From Ruminiclostridium cellobioparum subsp. termitidis CT1112 (lineage in GTDB: Bacteria > Bacillota > Clostridia > Acetivibrionales > DSM-1351), in NCBI RefSeq assembly GCF_000350485.1, contig NZ_AORV01000031.1, forward strand, positions 163,254 to 227,253: a stretch of DNA of 64,000 nucleotides, given 5' to 3'. Of this stretch, positions 26,102 through 35,359 are shown piece by piece; positions within the stretch are counted from its first letter, which is position 1; each line of letters begins with the position of its first letter. A program made the position numbers and the translations under genes. The notes under the pieces were generated by a model. That model was given only the letters and a program-made list of their open reading frames with translations, was not told where the DNA came from and did not search any database.

Positions 26102-28684
26102 TTATTCATTCAAATATAGTGTTACCTTTTGGTCTATTGTTTTTGCGGTTTGCTCAGCAGATGCTTTGCCTATTGAATAATCTTCCAATGTCTCTCCCAC
26201 AATTTTCCTAACCTCAATATCCATATCTTTTTCTGGTTTTGCCTTTTCAACTAACGAATTCATCTTTTCAGCAAGTTTCTTTGGTAATTCCTTTGCCGGA
26301 TATTCGCTGCCAAAGCCAGAACTATTGTTGGATAAATAGCTATTGATATCTTCATTATAAGCTTGTTTATTAATTGGCAGCAATAAATTTAAGTTATAAC
26401 TACCATAGCTGTCGGATGTTTTTTGCAAATCCCTGGATAGAATTATCTTTATGAATTTAAATGCAGCATCTTTACTCTTGCAAAAAGAATTTATACCTAT
26501 ACAATCTCCAATTCTTGCATAACAGTCTCCATTATTTGTTAATGGGATTATATCCATATCATCTCCGATTACTCCATTATATATGGAATTATAAGTCCAC
26601 AATTGCCATGGAGATTCATTTGAAAAATCATATGCCATAATCAGCTTATCCTCTTTAGTCATATCAATATATGAGTTATACTTGGCACAAGTATCATATG
26701 TGGCAATGGAAGGATATATCTCCTTATATATTTTAAGAAGATCGATAAATTTCTTTGTGTTAAAATAGGTTTTTCGATTTTTAATATCAATGAAATTGTC
26801 TCCGGAGATTTGCATCATAGTTAGAAATCCAAAGTTACACCAAAATAAACTCTTATTTTTATTATCGTTATTTTTTATAAAATCTTGAGCCAGCTTATGT
26901 AAGCTATCAAGTGTCAAACCAGATTGTTCAATAGCAATATTGTTCTTTTTTAATGTTAAATCAGTTGTCCTGAAATATGGTATGGAAAATTCCAGTGGTA
27001 TGTAAAATCTTTTGTTATCATAAATACCACAATCAAAAATATCTTCATAGTAGTCACTTCTGTTAAATTCATTATCCTTACTTATTAGTTCATTTAAGTC
27101 GGTAAAAATACCACTCCCGGCAACCTTATACAGCGATTTAAATGTATTGGAACCAAAGATAATTATATCCGGTCCTGCACCGGCCATCAGCTCTGTGCTT
27201 AGCTTGGTATTCATTTCCGAATACTGTTCATTCCCGAATACAGTCTCGGTAAATTCAATTCCCGGATAAAGTTCCCTGCATTTTCTTAGTGCATTTTTTG
27301 TCCTGCTGTTATAATCCATGTAAATTATACTAAGCTGGGCTTTTATGCTATTGTTTGTGTCAATAGCTTCACTTTGATTCTTGGAAACAGCGGCCACTGT
27401 TTCCTTAAAATAGTTCTCTGCTATTTCTTGCAAAGACTTTGCTATATTATCATCATTATCATTTTTAGATACACGCTCACGTATTTCTGTATCAATCAAG
27501 TCAAAAAGTCTGACATCCTCAATTTTACAAAAATCAAGCCTCTCCAAATATCCATCCACTTGTGGTAAAAGTGTTTTAATTGAGTTATTGGCCTTTTCCT
27601 CTATGCATCTATCCTTTTCCTGTTCATATGCACTTTTACTTATTGGAAGCCCGTTTAAAAAATTATTCGCTTGATAATCCTTTGACAATAGTGTGCTGAT
27701 AAATTCGTACGCTTCTTTTTTATGAGTACATTTCGAATTTATGGCACCGAATAAAGTAACTTTGGGAGAAATCTTGTTTTCTACAGTACATGCAGTATAA
27801 ATTTTGGGCTGTATCCCGGTATTAAGTGAAGAATAATTATAACGCAAATTCCGGGGTGAAGTAATTGCACTATTCAGGAAGATTGCATCTTTATTTCTAA
27901 GAATTGCAGATATATCACCGTCTTTTATTTTTTCATAGAACACCTTATCTGGTATAACAGATTTATTTATTGTTTTATATAGCTTTATAGTCTCTTTAAC
28001 TGCTGCCGTATCAAGCTTTGCCGCTTTGTTTTCTAAATCAATTATATTGTTGCCAAGCCCTCTTATTAACGAGCTGGGCTCAAGATTTGACAGTATATAT
28101 TGGCTTTCTTTTTGATTCTTTTTCTGATATTCAGAGCATATTTGAGAAATATCCTCCCAGCTGACATCACTATCCAAGCCAGTTATTCCTTTTTCATCAA
28201 GAATACTCCTGGTTGTAAACAAAGCATCTATAGTATAGCTCAAGGGAATAAGATATCTTTTCCCCTTGTATATGCCGTAATTCATAATCTCATTATAAAT
28301 ATCGTCCTTGTTTATGTTTTTATCATTATTATATAAGTCATCCAACTCACCAAAAGAACTATTATCTATGTACTTTGACAGCATTGGAATCCTAACAGGA
28401 GATGTTACTACTATATCTGAACCACTATCCGATAATAGGCTGGCTTGGATATCCTCAGAGTATTTTTCATATTGATCACTATAATATACCTTTTCTTCTA
28501 TGGTGATTTTTTTATGATCTGAATTAAACTTTCTTATTACATTCCTAAGAAAGGTATCATTTTCCATCACATAAATTGTTAATTTTACATTTCCATCTTT
28601 TGTATTTACATTTGAAAAACAAGCTGTGTTTACTGTCAATCCTATTACTATGATTAAAACCAAAAAAGTTTTTAAAGCTTTCAA
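26102..28684 (-). CDS. Double solute-binding-domain lipoprotein of the RiPP operon
   Basis: This 860-aa exported protein consists of two family-1 solute-binding domains in tandem. Domain 1 spans about 33-430 (LTIYVMENDTFLRNVIRKF; YGIYKGKRYLIPLSYTID) and domain 2 about 448-860 (LSIIYMDYNSRTKNALRKC; CGIYDNKRFYIPLEFSIP). The aligned landmarks show an internal duplication; single binding proteins are about 400-450 aa. The N terminus has a hydrophobic signal ending VNTACFSN, an imperfect lipobox. The start is TTG after AGGTGGGG. It ends the peptide operon, so it may capture or present the peptide or a nutrient. No permease gene accompanies it. The role is inference. Confidence 0.75.
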   Translation of the reverse strand: MKALKTFLVLIIVIGLTVNTACFSNVNTKDGNVKLTIYVMENDTFLRNVIRKFNSDHKKITIEEKVYYSDQYEKYSEDIQASLLSDSGSDIVVTSPVRIPMLSKYIDNSSFGELDDLYNNDKNINKDDIYNEIMNYGIYKGKRYLIPLSYTIDALFTTRSILDEKGITGLDSDVSWEDISQICSEYQKKNQKESQYILSNLEPSSLIRGLGNNIIDLENKAAKLDTAAVKETIKLYKTINKSVIPDKVFYEKIKDGDISAILRNKDAIFLNSAITSPRNLRYNYSSLNTGIQPKIYTACTVENKISPKVTLFGAINSKCTHKKEAYEFISTLLSKDYQANNFLNGLPISKSAYEQEKDRCIEEKANNSIKTLLPQVDGYLERLDFCKIEDVRLFDLIDTEIRERVSKNDNDDNIAKSLQEIAENYFKETVAAVSKNQSEAIDTNNSIKAQLSIIYMDYNSRTKNALRKCRELYPGIEFTETVFGNEQYSEMNTKLSTELMAGAGPDIIIFGSNTFKSLYKVAGSGIFTDLNELISKDNEFNRSDYYEDIFDCGIYDNKRFYIPLEFSIPYFRTTDLTLKKNNIAIEQSGLTLDSLHKLAQDFIKNNDNKNKSLFWCNFGFLTMMQISGDNFIDIKNRKTYFNTKKFIDLLKIYKEIYPSIATYDTCAKYNSYIDMTKEDKLIMAYDFSNESPWQLWTYNSIYNGVIGDDMDIIPLTNNGDCYARIGDCIGINSFCKSKDAAFKFIKIILSRDLQKTSDSYGSYNLNLLLPINKQAYNEDINSYLSNNSSGFGSEYPAKELPKKLAEKMNSLVEKAKPEKDMDIEVRKIVGETLEDYSIGKASAEQTAKTIDQKVTLYLNE

Positions 28685-28770
28685 ACCAACCCCACCTTTT
28701 TCTTAGCTTTTATGATATGGATATTATATAGTAAATCCTCCCAACCATTTTGATATCAATAATTTATTTA

Positions 28771-29090
28771 CTATTTATTTACACATTGTTCATGAAATTG
28801 AATTTCTTCATTATTATGTTTAATTATTAATTGATTAGCTATTATCTCAACTAAACCATTTAGTGTGGAAAACTTTCCTTTTGAAATATCTTCTTCTGGT
28901 ATTATAATGTTAAATTCTTTTTTATATCAAAATAAAGATATAATAAATCTCTTGATGCCAGTTCAAAATCTTCACCCAAAAGATTTTTGCAAAAGTATTC
29001 CTTTCCCAATTCATTAAAATCAATATCAAACCTAGATTTAAAAATTCTAAATAGACCTGCTTCTACTTGATTTGTCAATAAATTATCCAT
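28771..29090 (-). CDS. Acyl-carrier-related peptide maturation protein, with a frameshift on a slippery site
   Basis: The zero frame from the ATG at 29090 (after GGGGGGAT) reads MDNLLTNQVEAGLFRIF and LLYLYFDIKK, then stops at 28902 after four unrelated codons. In the -1 frame the sequence continues EFNIIIPEEDISKGKFS, then TLNGLVEIIANQL, to a stop at 28771. Joined, this gives about 106 aa resembling acyl-carrier-related proteins of clostridial Cys-rich peptide clusters (TIGR04069-like). The switch falls on an in-phase A AAA AAG heptamer at 28917-28923. It may be a programmed -1 frameshift, an inactivating indel in six A, or an assembly error. The following gene starts 86 bp further on. Confidence 0.7.
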
Positions 29091-29125
29091 ATTTCTAATC
29101 CCCCCAATATATACCTGCATCTTAT

Positions 29126-30253
29126 TTATACAATTTCTACATTGCTGTATTCATTTAGCTTCTCAATTGCGATATTTGCCATTTTCTCAGCATCATCTTC
29201 ATTTAAAATATTTAATACAGTATTCTTGCACTGACTATAAGTTTTGTTTTTTTCACTAATAGACTTAGAATCTATTGAAATATGGGATGATATTTGTTCT
29301 TCAAATGCCCGAGTCCAATCAAACTGTGTATTAGCAATGTTGAATACGTCTACATAAAATCCCAGTTTATACTTAAGCGAATTGCTAAAAATTTCGAAAG
29401 CATCAACTTTATAGTCTTCATAAAGTAAACTAAATATCACAAAATCCGGTATAACTGCTTGAGAAATTTCATAGGCAAACATACCAAATTTATTAGTAAA
29501 TTGTCTATTATAAGGCATTATACCTCCAGGTATACCGATAATTATAATATCCGGTGCTTCAACTTTTTCAATTTTCCTTACGAATCTATTAAACATCAAT
29601 ACTTTATTGACTTCTGAAATGTTACTATCATACATAAAGGAAGGAAAAGAATGAAATCCGAGCATCTCACAATAGGCCCTTGTTCCTACCTGGCTTATTT
29701 TATAGCCTAACCTTTGAATTTTTTCTCTTAATGCAAGTTGTATTTCAAACTTGTTTGTTCTTTCACCCATGCCAACTACGAAAATAACAGAAGTATTGAT
29801 TTCTTCTATACTTTCATTTTCAATACTTATCATGCCGTCTAATAGATTTTGGCTTCCACCATGATAAGCGAAATTTACTCCTTCATAGTTGCAAATATAC
29901 TCCAATTCCTTAATTATTTCGCTTTCTAATTCTAATAAACATACTATATTTTTTTTTGATCTTATTGCCATTTTGATTTTGCTAAACATAATATTTTTAA
30001 AGTCAATTGGAAAATACGAATCAATAAACATTACTGTATCACATAAATCCAATGACTTTTCAAAATCCGATGATATCGTTATTCCAATATCAGGACCACG
30101 ATCAACAACACCTGCATCTTTCCCTGTAAACCCCCAGCCGTTAGGTGCTACCAGACAAGATATTTCATATTTTTTCTGTAAAGATTTGTGTCTCAAAATG
30201 GGACTAAATTGTAAATTATATGGATATATTAAAAGTTTCTCGTTCGCAACCAT
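29126..30253 (-). CDS. TIGR04066-like peptide maturation system protein
   Basis: This 375-aa cytoplasmic protein is of the type found only beside Cys-rich peptide maturases in clostridia. It starts KLLIYPYNLQFSPILRHKSL and has the segment FVVGMGERTNKFEIQ near residue 155, a possible nucleotide-binding loop. Its biochemical role is unknown. It is tightly packed between the maturase (18 bp upstream) and the acyl-carrier-related gene (35 bp to the proposed start). A GGAGGAGA site precedes the ATG. Family name from memory; no search was run. Confidence 0.72.
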   Translation of the reverse strand: MVANEKLLIYPYNLQFSPILRHKSLQKKYEISCLVAPNGWGFTGKDAGVVDRGPDIGITISSDFEKSLDLCDTVMFIDSYFPIDFKNIMFSKIKMAIRSKKNIVCLLELESEIIKELEYICNYEGVNFAYHGGSQNLLDGMISIENESIEEINTSVIFVVGMGERTNKFEIQLALREKIQRLGYKISQVGTRAYCEMLGFHSFPSFMYDSNISEVNKVLMFNRFVRKIEKVEAPDIIIIGIPGGIMPYNRQFTNKFGMFAYEISQAVIPDFVIFSLLYEDYKVDAFEIFSNSLKYKLGFYVDVFNIANTQFDWTRAFEEQISSHISIDSKSISEKNKTYSQCKNTVLNILNEDDAEKMANIAIEKLNEYSNVEIV

Positions 30254-30271
30254 TATATGATCTCCTCCGTA

Positions 30272-31723
30272 TTATATTTGCCAATCTGCTGAATCAATGT
30301 CTTTAAACAAATCCAATTCATCACCAAATTCCCTTAATGTACAAATATCTTTTAATAAATTCTCAACATAGTTTCTTACTGAAATACAATGCGATACCTT
30401 TTTTTCCATAGACAAATTACTATTTTCATCTGCTGCTGCCGCACAAAGACTGCAAAATCTAAGAGCCCAACAGTTTATACACTTTTTTTCACTTATTCTT
30501 CCAATGTTTAGTAAAGTTTTTATTTTATCAACATCAAATCCTGTATCGACATTTCCTATTTGCATTTGTGAGGATGTTTCACTAACCCTTTCACATGGAT
30601 ACAGATTACCATTAACATCCATAAATAATCTTTGTACTCCAGGTGTACATGGGCCCCCATGATGAACTCTATCGGGTATCTCCTTCGTTAATTCCAATCT
30701 ATTATACCTATCTATCATTTGACCATAGTACCTCCAAACTAATTTAGAAGTATATTTTTTATTTAAACAACCAACCTTGGATAAAAATAATTTAAAATAC
30801 TCATACCTGAGCTTACTAATATAGGTATCTGAATATTCTATATCCTCTTTTTTATAATAATCGGCTATTTGTGATGATATGAGATTAGACTGTTTAATTT
30901 CTTGAAAGTCAGCAAAAAAATCATTAACGCAGCTAAAATCATTTTCCGGATCTAATACTGCATTAAATGTAACTCTTTTATCTAAATAGTAAGGAAATTT
31001 TTCCTTTATCATATCTATGTTATCCATTACCTTCTCAAAGGTTCCTTTATCCTCGTTACAATATACTCTATTTTTATTATGAACTTCTGCCGGTCCATCA
31101 AGACTAATTAATAAATTTACGTTATGCTTACATAGATAAGCAATCATTTCTTCAGTTATAAGTGTCGCATTTGTAGTCAATGTTGTATGAATCTCTTTTC
31201 CTTCACCCTTTTCCTCATAGTACTTTATACATTCCTTTATAAAGTCAAATTCAATTAACGGCTCTCCACCATAAAATGCCAGAAAGATTCTTTCATTATC
31301 CTTTGAGTTTTCGATAAGAAAATCAATTCCTTTTTTAGCTGTTTCAAAGCTCATTTTAACATTCTCATGTCCTCTATTTTCATAGTTTCCAGAGTATACA
31401 CAATATTTGCATCTAAGATTACATTGGCGAGTTATTTGAAGTGTAATCATTTTGACTTTATTATTAAGGTGATATATCAACGTATCACTTATGGGATTAT
31501 ACATTTCCTTTGGTCTCTTGGAAGATAAAAAACCAAGATCACGCAAGTAATTAACTGAATCGATAGTGTGATTACTATATCCCGAATTATCTTGATTTCC
31601 TGATAAATTATTTTTAATAACCTCAAATTGTTCTTTTTGTAAACTAAGAATTGTATTTTTATTTATATCATATAAATAATACCCTCCCGGGGTGGTAAAT
31701 AAGTGTATAAATGAATCCTCCAC
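30272..31723 (-). CDS. Radical SAM/SPASM peptide maturase
   Basis: This iron-sulfur enzyme probably installs thioether or other crosslinks on the Cys-rich precursor encoded just upstream. The N-terminal 90 residues (FTTPGGYYLYDINKNTIL) look like a PqqD/RRE-type leader-binding region. The radical SAM motif CNLRCKYC has Cys at 101, 105 and 108, and the GGEP segment (FYGGEPLIEF) binds SAM. The C terminus carries a SPASM-type Cys cluster (CTPGVQ, YPCERV, CINCWALRFCSLC). A GTG start at 31723, 9 nt after AGGAGG, is preferred to the ATG at 31741, which lies inside the ribosome site; both are in frame. Confidence 0.88.
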   Translation of the reverse strand: MEDSFIHLFTTPGGYYLYDINKNTILSLQKEQFEVIKNNLSGNQDNSGYSNHTIDSVNYLRDLGFLSSKRPKEMYNPISDTLIYHLNNKVKMITLQITRQCNLRCKYCVYSGNYENRGHENVKMSFETAKKGIDFLIENSKDNERIFLAFYGGEPLIEFDFIKECIKYYEEKGEGKEIHTTLTTNATLITEEMIAYLCKHNVNLLISLDGPAEVHNKNRVYCNEDKGTFEKVMDNIDMIKEKFPYYLDKRVTFNAVLDPENDFSCVNDFFADFQEIKQSNLISSQIADYYKKEDIEYSDTYISKLRYEYFKLFLSKVGCLNKKYTSKLVWRYYGQMIDRYNRLELTKEIPDRVHHGGPCTPGVQRLFMDVNGNLYPCERVSETSSQMQIGNVDTGFDVDKIKTLLNIGRISEKKCINCWALRFCSLCAAAADENSNLSMEKKVSHCISVRNYVENLLKDICTLREFGDELDLFKDIDSADWQI

Positions 31724-31752
31724 TAACCGTTTCCTCCTCATCCGAATTAAGG

Positions 31753-31788
31753 ATAACCGGAATATAATAAAAACTATATTCCGGTTAT
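31753..31788 (-). promoter_or_regulatory. Stem-loop between peptide precursor and maturase
   Basis: ATAACCGGAATATA (31753-31766) and TATATTCCGGTTAT (31775-31788) are perfectly complementary over 14 bp with an 8-nt loop, 7 nt past the precursor stop. No T run follows on the minus strand. It probably protects the short precursor mRNA or attenuates transcription so that precursor exceeds maturase. Confidence 0.65.
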
Positions 31789-31794
31789 AGCTAT

Positions 31795-32010
31795 TTAATT
31801 ATATGCTACTGCGTAATTCCTGGTATTAATTGATCCTGTGCTTGTAGATCCAATAGTTGCTGAACCTGTGGTAGCAATAGCTGAAGTATTTCCTCCACAG
31901 GTTGTCGGGTTACAAGTACACGAACAAGAGCTGCATTCACATATCATAATGCAATTGTACGCCTCAATAGTCTCTTTCATTTCATGCATTTTTTTACCTA
32001 ACTTTTTCAT
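31795..32010 (-). CDS. Cys-rich RiPP precursor peptide
   Basis: This 71-aa peptide has a leader of about 18 residues (MKKLGKKMHEMKETIEAY) and a core with seven Cys at 20, 24, 26, 29, 31, 33 and 38 in an alternating CxC/CxxC pattern. A Cys-free tail rich in Gly, Ser, Thr and Ala follows. The leader resembles clostridial Cys-rich peptide families (CLI_3235/Clo7bot type) whose genes neighbour radical SAM maturases. A GAGGGGGTG ribosome site and tight linkage to the maturase and exporter support the call. The cleavage site may follow the EAY motif. No protease gene is in the operon. Confidence 0.82.
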   Translation of the reverse strand: MKKLGKKMHEMKETIEAYNCIMICECSSCSCTCNPTTCGGNTSAIATTGSATIGSTSTGSINTRNYAVAYN

Positions 32011-32140
32011 TTTTTCACCCCCTCACTCTTGCAGTTTAGGTATGAAACTCGCGACTTCCCTTACCTTTTATTACTACTTTTGCACCTAAATATGTATCCA
32101 TGGAATATAGGAGCAAAACTTTTTTAACAATTATAAAAAA

Positions 32141-33892
32141 TTATATGACTTTCTTCTCTTCCACAAGGAAATGCTTATAAAACTCACAATTACTCTTTAG
32201 ATCATACAGGCTCTTATATTCTGTGATACTCCCGTAATCTACCATCCAAATCTTATCAACCTTTGACAGGATATCAGTCTTATGACTTATCACTATAACT
32301 GTGTTATCTTCAAAAGCAGTGGTCAGCATTTGGTTAACGTATGCCTCCGATTCCATATCATAATTTGCCGTAGCTTCATCAAGTATCAGTATTTTTGACT
32401 TCCTCGCAAACGCTCTGGCCATTGCTATCTTCTGTCTTTGCCCTCCAGACAGCTTCGCACCGTTTCTGCCCACCTCACTTTTATATTTTAAGGGCATGTC
32501 CTTTATAAAATCGTATGCACCGCTCTTAACTGCGGCATTATTTATTATTGAAGCATCTGCACTTGAACCAATTGATATATTTTCTTCAATTGTCGCATTA
32601 AAAAGGTATAAATCCTGACTCACTACAGAAAACAAATTTCTGTAGTCTTTGAGATTAATATCATCTATATCCATTCCATCAATCATTATTTTCCCTTCCT
32701 GTGGTTTATAAAATCTCAAAAGAAGATTTATGAGCGTACTTTTTCCAGATCCGTTTGCTCCAATAATTGCAACTTTTTCCCCACGACTTATACTAAAGCT
32801 AATATTATTTAAAACCTTTTCTCCATCCTTATATGAAAAGCTTACCTTCTCGAATTTGATGCATCCAGGTATCTCTCTACCAGTTAGTCTTACAAGACTT
32901 TTCTTATCTCCATCAGCCTCTGTTTCCATATCAAGAAATTCAAAAAAGCGTTTTGCGGAAGGAATTATGTTTGAAAAATTATAGCCTATATTCAATATTG
33001 AAGAAATCGGTCCTATAACATAAGTGCTATATGTCAAAAATGCAAATAGGCCTCCGATAGTCAGTCCATTTCTAAATGCAATGTATGCCCCAAGAATATA
33101 CATAGCACAATTAATTCCCTGGAACACAATAATTTCTGAGTATTCATTAAATTTATCTAAAAAAGCCATCTTTATATTCATTTTTACTATATTTCTTTGC
33201 TTTTTGATAAATTCTCCTGTTTTTATCCTCTCAATTCCCCAAAGCTTGATTTCTTTTATCCCGCTTATTGCATCGCCATACCACGATGCATATTCACGGT
33301 TATATTCCATAAATTTATTAAACATCGTTTTCCTTTTTTTTGCTAAGAACTTCACTGTAAAATATCTTATTGGGACAACAAATAACACAATCAGTGTCAA
33401 TCTCCAGTCGATTATTAGAAGCCCGATTAATCCACCAATAATTCTAAATATTTGCGATAATATAATAAATGTACCTTTATCACAAATCCTGGATATATTC
33501 CCAACGTCCATTCCAACATTGCTCATAATTTCAGAAAAATTTGTATTATTAAAATATTGAAGCTTGAGTTTTTGAAGATGCTTAAAAGCCATTTTTGTGA
33601 GAGAATATTGAAAGATAGAATTAACATATGAATAATATTTCGTTTCAAACAACCCGATAGCCTGTTCCAGCAAAACAATGGAAAAAGTAATTATTGAAAA
33701 TTTAACTACTACAGCTAAATTTTTTACAAGTAGACCATTATCCATAATCTGTTTGCTAAGCAGCGGCAAAATCATATTGATTCCAGCCGAAGCAATTATA
33801 CAAACAAATATTATACTGATTTTCTTGAAATAAGGTTTTAACAGCTTAAATATTCTTATGATTAAGTCTTTATTTTCTTTAGCTTTCATCAC
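32141..33892 (-). CDS. ABC exporter (fused membrane and ATPase domains)
   Basis: This 583-aa half-transporter of the MsbA/peptide-exporter type has six membrane helices (about 20-310) and a nucleotide-binding domain with Walker A GANGSGKST (about 380), signature LSGGQRQK, Walker B ILILDEATA and switch His in VISHKTD. It lacks an N-terminal C39 peptidase domain, so it exports but does not itself cut the leader. It is the first gene of the peptide operon, 130 bp before the precursor. It probably exports the mature peptide as a homodimer. A 15-bp palindrome lies just upstream at 33920. Confidence 0.9.
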   Translation of the reverse strand: MMKAKENKDLIIRIFKLLKPYFKKISIIFVCIIASAGINMILPLLSKQIMDNGLLVKNLAVVVKFSIITFSIVLLEQAIGLFETKYYSYVNSIFQYSLTKMAFKHLQKLKLQYFNNTNFSEIMSNVGMDVGNISRICDKGTFIILSQIFRIIGGLIGLLIIDWRLTLIVLFVVPIRYFTVKFLAKKRKTMFNKFMEYNREYASWYGDAISGIKEIKLWGIERIKTGEFIKKQRNIVKMNIKMAFLDKFNEYSEIIVFQGINCAMYILGAYIAFRNGLTIGGLFAFLTYSTYVIGPISSILNIGYNFSNIIPSAKRFFEFLDMETEADGDKKSLVRLTGREIPGCIKFEKVSFSYKDGEKVLNNISFSISRGEKVAIIGANGSGKSTLINLLLRFYKPQEGKIMIDGMDIDDINLKDYRNLFSVVSQDLYLFNATIEENISIGSSADASIINNAAVKSGAYDFIKDMPLKYKSEVGRNGAKLSGGQRQKIAMARAFARKSKILILDEATANYDMESEAYVNQMLTTAFEDNTVIVISHKTDILSKVDKIWMVDYGSITEYKSLYDLKSNCEFYKHFLVEEKKVI

Positions 33893-33919
33893 ATTAGCAC
33901 CAACTTATCATATGCTTTT

Positions 33920-33934
33920 TTACATATTATGTAA
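33920..33934. promoter_or_regulatory. Palindrome in the RiPP operon promoter region
   Basis: TTACATATTATGTAA is a perfect palindrome with one central base, 28-42 bp upstream of the exporter gene. It may be an operator overlapping the promoter. The surrounding gap 33893-34226 is very AT-rich and otherwise shows nothing I can name. Confidence 0.4.
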
Positions 33935-34226
33935 TATTTGTTAAATCTTAACCAATTATATGACAAAGTTCTACTAATGTCAAACCATTTTTTGCTTTAT
34001 TGTGTATTTAATTACAATTTACCTATATTCTACATCCAGAAAGCTTTTTCACCCTTAGCAATTATTTTTTATATATCAAATAAGCAACAACTTTATTGTT
34101 GGAGTATTCAGTAAGTGATACAATTATTAGCAAGTAAGTTTTTATATATGTGAAATTGTTAGAACTTTTGGGGTGTACCGGGATTTAAAAGTATCGAAAT
34201 CCTTGTTAAGTTAAAGGAGAAATGAT

Positions 34227-34790
34227 ATGACGAGATATATCGCAGCAGCAGTATTAATTTTTCTTGTAATTCTTGTTTTATTCCGGGCTTTCCAGTTAAA
34301 AAAGCTGGGGATAAAGGTTATTCGTTTCGGGGAGATGGATAGGAAGGATTTCTTTATCCCTCCATTTGCCTTGCTGCTATTCTATATTGTGTTCTCAAGC
34401 ACGTTTGGTCTGCCTGAAATCGGAGCTGAATTGTTCAATAATGAATTTGTCTGCTGGATAGGGGTGATTGCATGTGTAATGGGGTGTTTATTGTTTGTAT
34501 ATGCACTGATTTCGTTTGGAAAAAACTTTCGTGTCGGTTTAGATGAAGATCACCCCGGAGAACTTGTTACCACTGGTGCATTTGCGATCAGTCGTAATCC
34601 AATATATACGGCATTCGGATTGGTTCTGACAGGATTATTTTTGATTATTCCGAATTGGATAATATTGATTTATGCTATTGCAGGTATATGGCTATTCAAT
34701 CGCCAAATCCTACTTGAAGAAGAATCGCTAAGAAAGATATATGGCGAAAAATATGCGGAATACTGCAATAGAGTTAGACGTTTTCTATAA
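34227..34790 (+). CDS. Isoprenylcysteine carboxyl methyltransferase-like membrane protein
   Basis: This 187-aa integral membrane protein of the ICMT/PEMT methyltransferase type has five or so helices and the conserved C-terminal SAM-binding region: ELVTTGAFAISRNPIYTAF and then EEESLRKIYGEKYAEYCNRV. It probably methylates a small hydrophobic molecule or lipid; the substrate in Firmicutes is unknown. The ribosome site AAAGGAGAAA precedes the ATG. It is a single-gene unit next to the peptide operon, transcribed away from it. Confidence 0.8.
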   Translation: MTRYIAAAVLIFLVILVLFRAFQLKKLGIKVIRFGEMDRKDFFIPPFALLLFYIVFSSTFGLPEIGAELFNNEFVCWIGVIACVMGCLLFVYALISFGKNFRVGLDEDHPGELVTTGAFAISRNPIYTAFGLVLTGLFLIIPNWIILIYAIAGIWLFNRQILLEEESLRKIYGEKYAEYCNRVRRFL

Positions 34791-34928
34791 GAATCATTTG
34801 CATTTGCAAGGAGGATTTAAATCTGAATAAAAAACAGAATCGAATGGAGTAAATCAAGAAGAAACGACTATTTCATTAGCTATAACTCAAACTATGGCAA
34901 ACAAAAGAAAGCTGATCTGACTTTCCAC

Positions 34929-34966
34929 AACAAAGAACTTTGGGTAAAATCCCAAAGTTCTTTGTT
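34929..34966. terminator. Bidirectional terminator
   Basis: AACAAAGAACTTTGGG (34929-34944) and CCCAAAGTTCTTTGTT (34951-34966) form a perfect 16-bp stem with a 6-nt loop between two convergent genes. The plus strand continues TTTACTGTTTG. It can serve both the methyltransferase and the PNPOx-like gene. Confidence 0.75.
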
Positions 34967-34990
34967 TACTGTTTGTATAAAATTATTGCT

Positions 34991-35359
34991 TTACAATGTT
35001 TGCTTAGAACTTTCGACTGTAATTTCCAGAACTCTGCTCAGGAAAGGAAACTTTTGTTTCATCATATCGAACTCAGAGCCGGAGTTCAGAAACTTAGCCT
35101 TTCCTTCAATAAGGAATCCGGTTCCCATGAACTTGTGGCCCATTACTTCCTTGCTTCCTAGAGTGACCTTAACATTATTGTTCTGTTCAATATTTTTTTG
35201 AGTTGTCCGCATACCGGCGGCAGGAATAAGAATCCTGTTTTCCTCTATGACAAGGTATGAATTCCACGTATTGACTACATGAGTTCCATTGTCACCACTG
35301 GTTACAATCGCTACTACACCTTCATGAGATATAACTTCAAAGAACTTTTCATTTAACAT
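34991..35359 (-). CDS. Pyridoxamine 5'-phosphate oxidase-family protein
   Basis: This 122-aa flavin-binding split-barrel protein starts FFEVISHEGVVAIVTSGDNG, continues HVVNTWNSYLVI and ends with the GTGFLIEGKAKFL strand region. Small family members usually bind FMN and act as oxidoreductases or flavin carriers; true pyridoxamine phosphate oxidases are longer, so activity on vitamin B6 is not implied. It is divergent from the MocR-type regulator at 35480, with a shared 120-bp promoter region, which suggests control by it. Confidence 0.8.
   Translation of the reverse strand: MLNEKFFEVISHEGVVAIVTSGDNGTHVVNTWNSYLVIEENRILIPAAGMRTTQKNIEQNNNVKVTLGSKEVMGHKFMGTGFLIEGKAKFLNSGSEFDMMKQKFPFLSRVLEITVESSKQTL

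Noticed and set aside
32011..32140. A second precursor peptide between exporter and precursor
   Set aside because: No start with a ribosome site followed by a Cys-rich frame was found in this gap.
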